NCBI GenBank assembly: GCA_017430925.1
Contig: JAFRMA010000017.1
Coordinates: 1 to 51,232, forward strand
DNA from: Solobacterium sp.
Lineage (GTDB): Bacteria; Bacillota_I; Bacilli_A; Erysipelotrichales; Erysipelotrichaceae
Length of the DNA stretch: 51,232 bases
Reading direction: 5' to 3'
In this document: positions 34,370 through 43,152 of the stretch, piece after piece
Position numbering within the stretch: position 1 is the stretch's first letter
How the letters are laid out: every line of letters starts with the position of its first letter
The notes under the pieces: generated by a model
What the model was told of the DNA's origin: nothing
Seen by the model: the letters and a program-made list of their open reading frames with translations, nothing else
Database searches by the model: none
Translations under genes and position numbers: made by a program

Positions 34370-35564
34370 AATCTGTATAGTTGTCAAAATAACCCTGAAC
34401 GTAGACAAACGGTGTACCTTTGTCTCCGCTGCCGGAAGTCAGATCCGCCAGGGAACCCAGAAGGTCTGTCAGCCTTCTCGGTGTCGTTCCTTCAGAGACC
34501 ATGTGACCCTTTAACTGAGCATCTTTCTGGGCGATGGATGCACGAATCGCATCTTCCAGCTCAATACCACGGAGATCCTTGAAGGCATCGTCAGCCAGAT
34601 ACTTCAGCTTCAGTTCATTCGGTGTACCGATCAAACCATCGGTATAACCCGGAGATACCACCGGATCCGCCAGTTCCCAGATCTTTCCTACCGGATCCTT
34701 GAAGGCACCGTCACCATAGACCATGACTTCAATATTCTTACCGGTCTTTTCTCTGAGATCTGCGGCAACTCCGTCCACAAACGGCTGACAATTGACCGGG
34801 AACAGTTTCACCATGTTTTCTGTCGCCTTGTTGGAACCGAGCAGTCCGTACTTATCGTTATATCCGCTTCCGTTCACCGGTGCGTTCAGAATCTCATCCA
34901 TACCGAGAACAATCTCTGCGCCGGCCTGCTTCAGCAGACGTTTTGTTCTCTGTCTTGTATGAATATCACAAGTAAGAACATTCTTTGTATATTCTACGAT
35001 TGTCGAAGGACGGTTGGACAACAGGATCACTGCTTCTGCGCCTTCTTCTTCAATGATCTGACGGTAATAACCGAGATAATCCATATCGGTAAACGGATGA
35101 CGGGACTTACCGAACATTTCCTCAAACTGTTCCTGAGTCATGACATCACGGTAAGGATCGATATCCTTCGCATCCAGGGCATCAATATCTACCAGATGAT
35201 TGCCGACCTCATCACTCGGATAACTGACCTGCAGGACGATCTTCTTCGCACCGCGGGCAATCCCTCTCAGACAAATCGCAAAACGATTACGGGATAAAAT
35301 CGGAAACAGGACACCGACGGTTTCGCCGCCGAATTTCGTCTTGACATCTTCAGCGATATCATTGATTGACGCATAGTTCCCCTGACTTCTGGCGAGTATA
35401 GATTCTGTAATGCAGAGGACATCTCTGTCCCTTGCGACGAGTTCACCGTTGGCAATTGCCTGCATGACCGTTTCCACAACGATCTTACGCAGATCATCAC
35501 CTTCTCTGATAATCGGCGCACGCAGTCCGCGTGATACCGTACCACTGATTCTTCCCATAAACAT
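34368..35564 (-). CDS. CofE-like gamma-glutamyl ligase family protein
   Basis: 398 aa from ATG 35564 (MFMGRISGTVSRG; ATG 35558 also fits the AAGGAG). The N-terminal half resembles the F420-0:gamma-glutamyl ligase (CofE, PF01996) family, including RDRDVLCITESILARSQGNY and LLSNRPSTIVEYTKNVL-like blocks, and later VMVYGDGAFKDPVGKIWELADP with Asp residues suited to metal binding. CofE itself is about 250 aa and F420 is not expected in such bacteria, so the real acceptor is unknown. No F420 biosynthesis genes are nearby. Monocistronic, with a terminator at its stop. Confidence 0.75.
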   Translation of the reverse strand: MFMGRISGTVSRGLRAPIIREGDDLRKIVVETVMQAIANGELVARDRDVLCITESILARSQGNYASINDIAEDVKTKFGGETVGVLFPILSRNRFAICLRGIARGAKKIVLQVSYPSDEVGNHLVDIDALDAKDIDPYRDVMTQEQFEEMFGKSRHPFTDMDYLGYYRQIIEEEGAEAVILLSNRPSTIVEYTKNVLTCDIHTRQRTKRLLKQAGAEIVLGMDEILNAPVNGSGYNDKYGLLGSNKATENMVKLFPVNCQPFVDGVAADLREKTGKNIEVMVYGDGAFKDPVGKIWELADPVVSPGYTDGLIGTPNELKLKYLADDAFKDLRGIELEDAIRASIAQKDAQLKGHMVSEGTTPRRLTDLLGSLADLTSGSGDKGTPFVYVQGYFDNYTD

Positions 35565-35618
35565 ACTTCTCCTTAACAAAATTATTCTACTCTTAATACT
35601 TAAAAAATAAACAGGAAA

Positions 35619-35647
35619 TTGCAAAGAACCCGCCTCAATGATAATAT
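35619..35647 (+). promoter_or_regulatory. Promoter giving a probable leaderless mRNA
   Basis: -35 TTGCAA (35619-35624), 17-nt spacer, -10 TAATAT (35642-35647), only 7 nt before the ATG at 35655, which has no ribosome-binding site. Confidence 0.55.
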
Positions 35648-35654
35648 TTTGATT

Positions 35655-36158
35655 ATGTTTAAAAGACTGTTAATGAGTTTCATGACAGTAGTTTTGGTTT
35701 ACACCTTATTACTGGTGGGTTTCCGCTTATTTGAACCGGAGAAGATCTCTTCCTCCTCATTCGAAAACCATACCAATCTGGAGCTGCTGAACTATGAAAC
35801 GTTAAAAGATTACACGATGAACAGCGGACCTTCGGTGATCCACTATTATTTCTTCTGCAGTCCGGAGAATAACGACTGTGTGTATGTTCACGATACGATC
35901 CTGACCTCTGTTGCCGGGAAGACAAACCTGGACCTGTATCACCTGATTGAATATGTGGATATCAGCGCCTTGGAACAGAGACTGGAAACAAACCGTCTCA
36001 AGACCGAGTGGACGATCAACACTTATCCTGCCCTGCTGGCATGCCGGGTAGAGAACGGCAAGATCATCGTATCCAACAAGATCGAGTGGGATTCCAATCA
36101 TCCCATCAGTGACGATGATATTATCCAGTGGCTGACAAAGAACGGCCTGATCCACTAG
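35655..36158 (+). CDS. Membrane-anchored thioredoxin-fold-like protein, function unknown
   Basis: 167 aa from ATG 35655. One N-terminal membrane helix (about 8-23) leaves the rest outside or as a signal anchor. The soluble part looks thioredoxin-like: beta strand PSVIHYYFFCSPENNDC with Cys68 and Cys75 (six residues apart, not a classical CxxC), YVDI, the probable cis-Pro in INTYPALLACRVENGKII and a C-terminal helix DDDIIQWLTKNGLI. Possibly an extracytoplasmic redox or chaperone protein; I know no named family. It stands alone between two terminated minus-strand transcripts. Confidence 0.75.
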   Translation: MFKRLLMSFMTVVLVYTLLLVGFRLFEPEKISSSSFENHTNLELLNYETLKDYTMNSGPSVIHYYFFCSPENNDCVYVHDTILTSVAGKTNLDLYHLIEYVDISALEQRLETNRLKTEWTINTYPALLACRVENGKIIVSNKIEWDSNHPISDDDIIQWLTKNGLIH

Positions 36159-36168
36159 GCAGGTAAAT

Positions 36169-36199
36169 AAAACAGCAGATTCCTCATCTGCTGTTTTTT
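36169..36199. terminator. Bidirectional terminator between convergent genes
   Basis: AAAACAGCAGA and TCTGCTGTTTT arms with a 7-nt loop; serves the thioredoxin-like gene (plus) and rsfS (minus). Confidence 0.9.
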
Positions 36200-36212
36200 C
36201 ATTAACTGTACT

Positions 36213-36551
36213 CTAACCCTCGTACCGGTGAAGCGGCTTATCTCCCCAGAGATTCTCCAGACGATAGGTCTGTCTGGCATCCTCGGTAAAGATATGCACG
36301 ATCACATCGAACAGATCCACCAGGATCCAGGAACTTCCTTCGCTCCCCTCCCTGGTACGTACTTCATAACCATGTTTTTCCGCTTCGTTGACCAGGTCTT
36401 CGGCCAGAGAATTCGCATGCCTGAGATTACGTGCCGTAGCGATCACAAAGTAATCCGTAAACGGTGTTACTCCCCGCATATCGATATCGATGATATTCTC
36501 TGCCAGTTTCTCAGATAACAGGTGTTCGGTAAATTCCAGTAATTCAGACAT
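36213..36551 (-). CDS. rsfS: Ribosomal silencing factor RsfS
   Basis: 112 aa from ATG 36551 with GGAG ten bases upstream. RsfS binds L14 and keeps subunits apart in starvation. Family blocks: ENIIDIDMRGVTPFTDYFVI, ATARNLRHANSLAEDL, EGSSWILVDLFDVIVHIF and the closing RLENLWGDKP. It overlaps the end of yqeK by 8 nt and is last of the parE-to-rsfS run. Confidence 0.95.
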   Translation of the reverse strand: MSELLEFTEHLLSEKLAENIIDIDMRGVTPFTDYFVIATARNLRHANSLAEDLVNEAEKHGYEVRTREGSEGSSWILVDLFDVIVHIFTEDARQTYRLENLWGDKPLHRYEG

Positions 36552-37347
36552 TTTTCTCTTTCTCCATAGCTTCAATGGCTTCCTTCAGAACCAGATTTCT
36601 TCCGGCGGTAAGATCCTTCATGCTTAAAGCAACCTCTTTGTCCGAGTTCCACCCGCGGGTAGGCTCGGTCTTATCCGCAATATACAAGATCTTCGCAAGT
36701 TTACTGTTACTATTCCCCAATGTATGCGCATAGACAGCGTTCAGGATCTCCGGATCTCTGATTCCCAGTTCATCTCTGAGCCAGGAGACTGCCGTAAAAC
36801 TGTGCCACACATTCGGATGATACTTTAAGTTTACAGGATAATCCCGTTTCATGACAGCCTCATTCCACTCATAGGAACTGTTTTTTGTGACATCATGCAT
36901 CAGACCGGCCTGGTATGCCTTGCGTATATCCACACCATGCGCCTGAGCCAGACGTACACATAACTTCGCAACTTCCATGGAATGAGATGCGCGTGAAGGT
37001 TTTAACCTGGCATTGACAATTTCCTCAAAGTACAGTCCATGGTCAAGAAGATATCTCCTGGTACCGGAAGCACATAGTCCAAAGTGTCCTTCTCTGACCT
37101 TTTCCTCATCACCGGTATCGACCGTATATACCGGTAATCCGGTAATCTTCTCTCCCGCACAGAGCCTGCGCCATGGATGTACCGCTTTCTTTAACAGTGC
37201 CATCCGTACTTTATACGGCAGGATTCCTTCTTCCTGTGCGCAGAGGATGATACGGTCCAGAGAATTCTCTCTGCAGATCTTCCTGATCTGACGGATTTCG
37301 CTCTCTGCTACCGGGTCAAAAGGTGCGGTTACAACGCCGATTCTCAT
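36544..37347 (-). CDS. yqeK: YqeK-type HD hydrolase fused to a reduced NadD-like N terminus
   Basis: 267 aa. The C-terminal about 160 residues are YqeK, a diadenosine tetraphosphate hydrolase: RASHSMEVAKLCVRLAQAHG, GLMHDVTKN (His-Asp), HPNVWHSFTA, AVYAHTLG and ILYIADKTEPTRG. The first about 100 residues match both ends of NadD (MRIGVVTAPFDPVAESEI and the ASGTRRYLLDHGLYFEEIV segment), but the HxGH nucleotidyl-transfer motif is lost and the middle is missing. So it is a fusion whose NadD part is probably inactive. It overlaps yhbY by 4 nt and rsfS by 8 nt. Confidence 0.88.
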   Translation of the reverse strand: MRIGVVTAPFDPVAESEIRQIRKICRENSLDRIILCAQEEGILPYKVRMALLKKAVHPWRRLCAGEKITGLPVYTVDTGDEEKVREGHFGLCASGTRRYLLDHGLYFEEIVNARLKPSRASHSMEVAKLCVRLAQAHGVDIRKAYQAGLMHDVTKNSSYEWNEAVMKRDYPVNLKYHPNVWHSFTAVSWLRDELGIRDPEILNAVYAHTLGNSNSKLAKILYIADKTEPTRGWNSDKEVALSMKDLTAGRNLVLKEAIEAMEKEKNV

Positions 37348-37631
37348 GGCAGGATGATCCTGGGCTCACGGGAACGGCGGTACAGCACAAAGGTATTGCC
37401 GATGGTCTGTACGATCTCACTGTGCGTCAGCCGGGCAAGATCAAAGATGATCTCTTCATGATCTTCGGAGACAGTCTTGAGCATTTTTATCTTGATTAGT
37501 TCTCTGGCTTCCAGAGCATCATCCACGGTATGGATCAGATTATCACTCAATCCGTCTTTCCCGATCTGAAACAATGCCCTCTGGGTCTGTGCGATACTGC
37601 GCAGATATCGTTTCTGTTTTCCGCTTAACAT
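37344..37631 (-). CDS. yhbY: RNA-binding protein YhbY/YqeI (CRM domain)
   Basis: 95 aa from the ATG at 37631, which shares one base with the yqeH stop (TGATG); earlier codons in the frame lie inside yqeH. Single CRM domain: LSGKQKRYLRSIAQTQRALF, IGKDGLSDNLIHTVDDAL, ELIKIKML and GNTFVLYRRSREP with the conserved Gly-x-x-Gly-like IGKDG loop. Associates with pre-50S ribosomes. Confidence 0.93.
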   Translation of the reverse strand: MLSGKQKRYLRSIAQTQRALFQIGKDGLSDNLIHTVDDALEARELIKIKMLKTVSEDHEEIIFDLARLTHSEIVQTIGNTFVLYRRSREPRIILP

Positions 37632-38680
37632 CAGATCATCGCCTTTCTGTACGTCACATTGACATTTACGGGAGCTTTGCTTTCCAGCACCTGTACGTAA
37701 CCGGAAACACAGATCCATCCCAGTCCGTCAATGACTATATCTGTTTTCTCTTCTGTTTTCTTAACTTTCGAGGTGGTAAAACGGTCATCCTGAGGCACCG
37801 GCACAAACAGTTCCCCGTAATGCGCCTGCCAGAGTTTATCCGCGTTTTCCGCCTTGGCACGATGAATCGGCACCTGATCTGCCAGATAGAACACCGCTGT
37901 TGCCTTTCTGACCTTGCGCAGAATGATCTGAACCATTCCCCCGATGGTATAACACTGGTCTTCATGCAGCTGATAGACTCTCGGTTTTACCGCATGCGCA
38001 GGCAAGATCTCACTTAACTGTTCCTCTTTCACCGCTTTTAACATGCTCTGACGTATCTCTATCCCCGGTGTATCGATGTACAGCTGATCTTCTGTCTGAA
38101 TCTCATTGAAGTCCAGCGTTGTGCCGGGATAGCGTGAACTGGTCAGGATCTCCTGCCCGAGGATCCGGTTGATCAGTGTACTCTTACCGGAGTTCGCCTT
38201 GCCCATGAAGATTACCGGCTGATCCTTGGCCATCTCCAGGATCACCTGTTTTAACTCCAGGATTCCTTCCGCATCATCACGCGATGTCACGAATACACCC
38301 TTCACCTGTGTATTCAGATCATTCAGCCGACGGAAGATAAACTGCGAGAGATGATTATTGCTCAGGGTATCCGGCAGAAGATCTCTCTTTGTACATACCA
38401 GGAGAATGTCCCTTCCCGGCAGTTTCCGGTTCATTCCCGGGATCATTCCTGCCTCAAAATCAAACAGATCCACGACCCAGACGATCAGTCCCTGACGCTT
38501 CCCTATCCCTTCCAGAACGACATCACTGTCGATTCCTTCCGCCATGGAGAACATCAGATCATCATAATGAATCAAGCGAAAACAACGCTGACAGTATTCA
38601 CTGCCTGCTTTCGGTGTATATCCGGGCAATTCCGGATGTTCACTCTGTAAATGTGCTCCACATCCCTTACAGATACTCAT
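37631..38680 (-). CDS. yqeH: Ribosome biogenesis GTPase YqeH
   Basis: 349 aa. An N-terminal zinc finger (CKGCGAHLQ and YCQRCFRL) precedes a circularly permuted GTPase: G4 CTKRDLLP near residue 97, G1 FMGKANSGKSTLIN near 160, G2 YPGTTLDF and G3 IDTPGI. C-terminal RNA-binding region. Required for 30S assembly. In Bacillus the order is yqeH-aroE-yqeI-nadD-yqeK-yqeL; here aroE is missing and nadD has merged into yqeK. It overlaps parC by 4 nt. Confidence 0.96.
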   Translation of the reverse strand: MSICKGCGAHLQSEHPELPGYTPKAGSEYCQRCFRLIHYDDLMFSMAEGIDSDVVLEGIGKRQGLIVWVVDLFDFEAGMIPGMNRKLPGRDILLVCTKRDLLPDTLSNNHLSQFIFRRLNDLNTQVKGVFVTSRDDAEGILELKQVILEMAKDQPVIFMGKANSGKSTLINRILGQEILTSSRYPGTTLDFNEIQTEDQLYIDTPGIEIRQSMLKAVKEEQLSEILPAHAVKPRVYQLHEDQCYTIGGMVQIILRKVRKATAVFYLADQVPIHRAKAENADKLWQAHYGELFVPVPQDDRFTTSKVKKTEEKTDIVIDGLGWICVSGYVQVLESKAPVNVNVTYRKAMI

Positions 38681-41181
38681 TCATTTTCTCCGTCAAACAA
38701 ACTGATCTTCTCCACATCCTCGTGGATCTCATCTTGTATTTCCGCAGGTTTATCGATGATCCTGCACTCTTCAATACCCTTTTCCATATACCAGCCGCTC
38801 TTCAGCTCCAATGGATTACTGAAGGTCGTATCCGTAGTCTTCAGCGGAACTTCCGCCACTCTCAGTTTCTTATCTTCCTGATCGGTAAACTTCAGTTCTC
38901 CGAATCCCCGGATCGGCTCCGCATACTGGATATACTGCGGATTGGTCTTGATCTTCTTCGCAATCAGACTGCCCTTGACCGGACGGTTGCCTTCCTGGAT
39001 CTCTTCGGTCTTCACCCGCTTCATGGCACCGCTCTGTGTCACAAACAGTACAGAAGATGTCTCTTTGGAAACAGCGCAGGCACTTGCCAGACTATCTCCC
39101 TTGCCCAGGTTCAGAGCCTTGACACCTTTGGAATTCTTTCCTGTCGTAGGCACCTGGCTGAGGTCATAGCGGCTCGCCAGACCTTCTTTGGATACCACCA
39201 CGATCTGTTGATCCGGATAGGCCAGGAACGCCTTGACCATGTTACTCTGACCAACGCTCATTGCCGGCATGACACGGGAATTCCGCTGTACTACCCATTC
39301 CGATACCGGTGTCTTCTTGATCTGTCCGTTTTCACTGATCGTGATGATCCAGGCATAGGTATCAAAGTTCTTTACCAGTACCGCATTGCGGATCTTGTCT
39401 TCCCCGTCTATACGTACAAATTTATTCAGATGTCCGCCGGTATCTCTCCACTTGGCTTCATCGATCTGCCATACCGGGAGATACGCGTAATTCCCGCGGC
39501 TGGTAAACAACAACAGTGTATCAAGAGTATCACACTCAATGCTTCCGATGATCTCATCCCCTTCTTTACGGCCGGTAGGGATACCCTCACTGGCACCGAA
39601 GGAACGCATGGATACACGCTTGACATATCCATCACGGCTGACTGTCACCACAACTCTTTCGTTGGCGATCATACTGGTCTTGTCGATAACAATATCGGAG
39701 ACTTCATCTTCCAGTGTCGTTCTCCGCGGATCTCCGTATTCTTCCTTGATCTTCTTTAACTCCTTAATGATCACGGAACGCAATACCTTAGGATTCTCCA
39801 GAATCAGTTTGGTTTCTTCAATCTTGTTTACGAGTTCCGCGAATTCTTCTCTTAACTCATAGATATCCGTGTTGGATAACCGGTAAAGACGCAGGTTGAC
39901 AATGGCTTCCGCCTGCGGTTCCGTAAACCCGAATTCGGCAATCAGGTTCTTCTTGGCATCTGCCTTATCCTGTGATCTGCGGATACAGGCAATGACTTCA
40001 TCCAGGATGGATACAGCCTTCATCAGGCCTTCCAAGACATGGCAGCGCGCTTCCATACGATCCAGTTCATACTGTGACCGCCGGATCACAACTTCCTTAC
40101 GGAAATCAATAAACGCGTCCAAAAGTCCCAACAACCCTACCTGTACCGGTCTCTGGTCAACAATTGCCACATTGTTGTAGTTATAGTAGATCTGTAAATG
40201 TGTATTCTTGAAGAAATAGTTCAGGATCATCTGGGGATCCGCATCCTTACGGATATCAATGACAATACGCAAACCGTTGCGGTCACTTTCATCACGGACA
40301 TCCAGAATACCGTCGATTTCCTTATCCAGACGGATCTCATCCATTTCCTTGATCAGATCACTCTTAATCACTTCATACGGGATCTCATGAACGATGATCT
40401 GGTTACAGCTCTTCGTCTCTGTGATCTCTGTCCTTGCGCGTACAACGATACGTCCATGTCCGGTCGTAAAGGCTTCCTTGATACCGGCAGCCCCCTGAAC
40501 GATACCTCCGGTCGGAAAATCCGGTCCCGGCAGGTATTCCATGACTTCTTCAAGCGAACATACCGAATCATTCAGACGGCAGATCGTCGCGTCAATGACT
40601 TCGTTGATATTGTGCGGAGGCATATTTGTTGCGTATCCTGCCGCGATACCTGTAGCTCCGTTAACCAGCATCACAGGGAAAGGCACCGGCAGTACTGTCG
40701 GTTCATTTTCGGTATCGTCAAAGTTCGGGGCCATCTCTACAGTATTCTTGTCCAGGTCATCTTCCATGACTTCGTTGACCTTGGCCAGACGTACTTCCGT
40801 ATAACGCATGGCAGCCGCAGGGTCATCATCGATGGAACCGTTATTTCCCTGCATGTCGATCAGAGGCAGACGTACTTTCCAGTCCTGGGACATACGCACC
40901 ATGGCGTCATAAACCGAGGTATCACCGTGGGGATGATAGTTACCGATGACCAGACCTACGGTCTTGGCGGATTTCCGGTATGGATGGTCCCAGGTATTGC
41001 CATCGTGGTACATCGCATACAGGATTCTCCTCTGTACCGGTTTCAGACCATCTCTGGCATCCGGGAGCGCTCTTTCCTGGATGATATACTTGGCATATCT
41101 GCCGAAACGGTCACCCATGATATCTTCCAGCAAGGCAGGAATAATGACTGTATTGTCTGTTATATCTTTCTTCTTCGCCAT
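38677..41181 (-). CDS. parC: DNA topoisomerase IV subunit A
   Basis: 834 aa. Decatenates daughter chromosomes with ParE. RALPDARDGLKPVQRRILYAM, the quinolone-resistance region NYHPHGDTSVYDAMVRM (Ser and acidic context intact), and the catalytic Tyr in AAMRYTEVRL near residue 126. The C-terminal beta-pinwheel has GyrA/ParC-type repeats (VSRDGYVKRVSMRSFGASEG, FVTQSGAMKRVKTEEI). It starts 2 nt after parE. ParC rather than GyrA is chosen because it is paired with parE next to plsY. Confidence 0.97.
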   Translation of the reverse strand: MAKKKDITDNTVIIPALLEDIMGDRFGRYAKYIIQERALPDARDGLKPVQRRILYAMYHDGNTWDHPYRKSAKTVGLVIGNYHPHGDTSVYDAMVRMSQDWKVRLPLIDMQGNNGSIDDDPAAAMRYTEVRLAKVNEVMEDDLDKNTVEMAPNFDDTENEPTVLPVPFPVMLVNGATGIAAGYATNMPPHNINEVIDATICRLNDSVCSLEEVMEYLPGPDFPTGGIVQGAAGIKEAFTTGHGRIVVRARTEITETKSCNQIIVHEIPYEVIKSDLIKEMDEIRLDKEIDGILDVRDESDRNGLRIVIDIRKDADPQMILNYFFKNTHLQIYYNYNNVAIVDQRPVQVGLLGLLDAFIDFRKEVVIRRSQYELDRMEARCHVLEGLMKAVSILDEVIACIRRSQDKADAKKNLIAEFGFTEPQAEAIVNLRLYRLSNTDIYELREEFAELVNKIEETKLILENPKVLRSVIIKELKKIKEEYGDPRRTTLEDEVSDIVIDKTSMIANERVVVTVSRDGYVKRVSMRSFGASEGIPTGRKEGDEIIGSIECDTLDTLLLFTSRGNYAYLPVWQIDEAKWRDTGGHLNKFVRIDGEDKIRNAVLVKNFDTYAWIITISENGQIKKTPVSEWVVQRNSRVMPAMSVGQSNMVKAFLAYPDQQIVVVSKEGLASRYDLSQVPTTGKNSKGVKALNLGKGDSLASACAVSKETSSVLFVTQSGAMKRVKTEEIQEGNRPVKGSLIAKKIKTNPQYIQYAEPIRGFGELKFTDQEDKKLRVAEVPLKTTDTTFSNPLELKSGWYMEKGIEECRIIDKPAEIQDEIHEDVEKISLFDGENE

Positions 41182-41183
41182 GA

Positions 41184-43108
41184 TTATTCCACCTTAAAAG
41201 AATCTTCCAGAGTAAACTGAATATTATCTTCGATCCATCTCCGCCTTAGTTCTGCCTTATCTCCCATCAGCGTGGATACTCTTCTCTCCGCAAGCACACC
41301 GTCATCAATCCCTACCTGGATCAAGGTACGGCTTTCGGGGTTCATGGTGGTCTCCCACAACTGCGTGGCATTCATTTCACCTAAACCTTTATAACGCTGC
41401 ACTTCCACCTTGCCGAGTTTTCTGCGTACTTCATCCAGTTCATCATCCGTATAACAATACCGTGATTGTTTTCCCTTGGTCACCTTGTACAGCGGAGGAA
41501 GGGCAATATATACCATACCCTGTTCCACCAGAGGCCTCATATATCTGTAGAAGAAAGTTAACAACAGGATCTGGATATGGGAACCGTCATCATCCGCATC
41601 GGTCATGATAATGACTTTCCCGTAGTTGGATTCCTCATAGTTAAAGTTACCGCCTACCCCTGCCCCAAGCGCATGGATCAGGGTATTCAGTTCCATATTC
41701 TTCTCGATATCACTCATCGTGCATTTTTCCGTATTCAGGACTTTACCACGCAGCGGTAAGATTGCCTGATAACGGCTGTCTCTTCCCTGTTTCGCGCTGC
41801 CTCCGGCGGAATCACCCTCCACCAGGAACAACTCTTTGTGCCGGGCATCCTTGGACTGCGCAGGCGCAAGTTTACCGGAAAGGACTTTCTCATTCTTACC
41901 GATCTTTTTCCCTTGCGTACTTCTTCTCTTGCCTTGCGCGCCGCATCTCTGGCCATGGCTGCTTTCTGCATCTTCCGGAACAGCTGGTCACTCTGATCGC
42001 GGTTCTCTTCCAGCCAGTACATCAGTTTGTCGGATACGACAGCGTCTACTGCCGGTTTTGCCTGGGGAGTTCCCAGTTTTCCCTTGACCTGTCCTTCAAA
42101 CTGCAGCATCTCTTCCGGTACGGATATTGAGATGATGGAAGTCAGTCCCTCACGTACATCACTGCCTTCAAGGTTCTTGTCCTTATCCTTCAGAAGTCCA
42201 TATTTCCGCGCGTAATCATTGACTGCCTTGGTAAAGGCAGACTTATATCCCACTTCATGCGTACCGCCGTCACTGGTACGGACAAGATTGACAAAACTAT
42301 AGGTACTCTCCTGATAATCATCCGTGTACTGGAAAGCACACTCCACCTTGATTCCCAGAGCTTCTCCGCTGAATTTCACCGGTTTTGTGATCGTTGTGCG
42401 ATCTTCGTGAAGATAATCCAGGAAAGCCAGCAGTCCATCTTCATAACAGAAAGTTTCACTGATGGTCTTCTTTCCGCGTTTATCCGTGACGGTAATGGCG
42501 ATACCGCTGAGCAGGAACGCTTCTTCCCTGGCTCTTTCACATACCGTTTCGTACTTGAATTCCGTCGTGGAAAAGATACGCGGATCCGGTTTGAACGTGA
42601 TCTTGGATCCGGTTCTGTTTGTTTTCCCGAGTTCTTCCAGCTTGCCGATCTTCTGATCTCCGTGATCAAAACGCATGCGTACAAGCTTGCCGTCGTGCGC
42701 TACTTCCGCCACCAGCCATTCACTCAGGGCATTGACGACCGAAGCACCGACACCATGCAGACCGCCGGCAGTCTTATATCCGCCTTCACTGGTAAACTTA
42801 CCTCCGGCATGAAGAACCGTAAAGATTACCTGCAGGGTATTGACTCCGCTTTCGTGCGTACCTATAGGCATACCTCTGCCTTCATCCTGTACCGTACAGG
42901 AGCCATCTGCCTCCAGAGTGATATCGATCTTTTTGCCAAACCCGTTCAAGGCTTCATCTACGGCATTGTCCACGATTTCCCAGATCAGGTGATGCAGACC
43001 TCGTGCGTCCGTCGAACCGATATACATACCCGGACGTTTCTTGACGGCTTCCAGCCCTTTCAGGATCTGTATACTGTCATCGTTATATTGAGTAGTGTTA
43101 CGCGCCAT
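41184..43108 (-). CDS. parE: DNA topoisomerase IV subunit B, reading frame broken by a -1 shift
   Basis: About 641 aa if the two frames are joined. The first frame, from ATG 43108 ([33 protein letters not shown]), carries the GHKL ATPase: [39 protein letters not shown]. After residue about 400 (AREEVRKGK) it goes out of phase and ends at a stop at 41735. The TOPRIM and C-terminal domain continue in the -1 frame ([51 protein letters not shown]). One base is missing in an A run relative to an unbroken gene. Either a sequencing or true indel, or -1 ribosomal frameshifting. The gene should be essential. Confidence 0.92.
41905..41912 (-). other. Slippery GGGAAAA site at the parE frame break
   Basis: On the minus strand the codons AAG GGA AAA AGA contain G-GGA-AAA, a canonical X-XXY-YYZ heptamer in the correct phase. 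Slipping back one base after AAA gives AAG ATC GGT, which restores Gly-Lys-Lys-Ile-Gly and the complete ParE frame. No strong pseudoknot is obvious just downstream. Confidence 0.6.
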
Positions 43109-43132
43109 TCTTTTCTCCGTTTCAACTAAGTT

Positions 43133-43141
43133 ATTATAACA
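43133..43141 (-). promoter_or_regulatory. parE operon promoter
   Basis: TGT plus TATAAT (43138-43133) on the minus strand, an extended -10, about 25 nt before the parE ATG and just after the prepilin-peptidase-like gene. Likely drives parE-parC-yqeH-yhbY-yqeK-rsfS. Confidence 0.6.
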
Positions 43142-43152
43142 GAAAACCTGTC

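Noticed and set aside
38389..39759. Long plus-strand frame of 456 codons antisense to yqeH/parC
   Set aside because: It mirrors highly conserved yqeH and parC codons, has no ribosome-binding site or family features, and looks like low-stop antisense of biased codon use.
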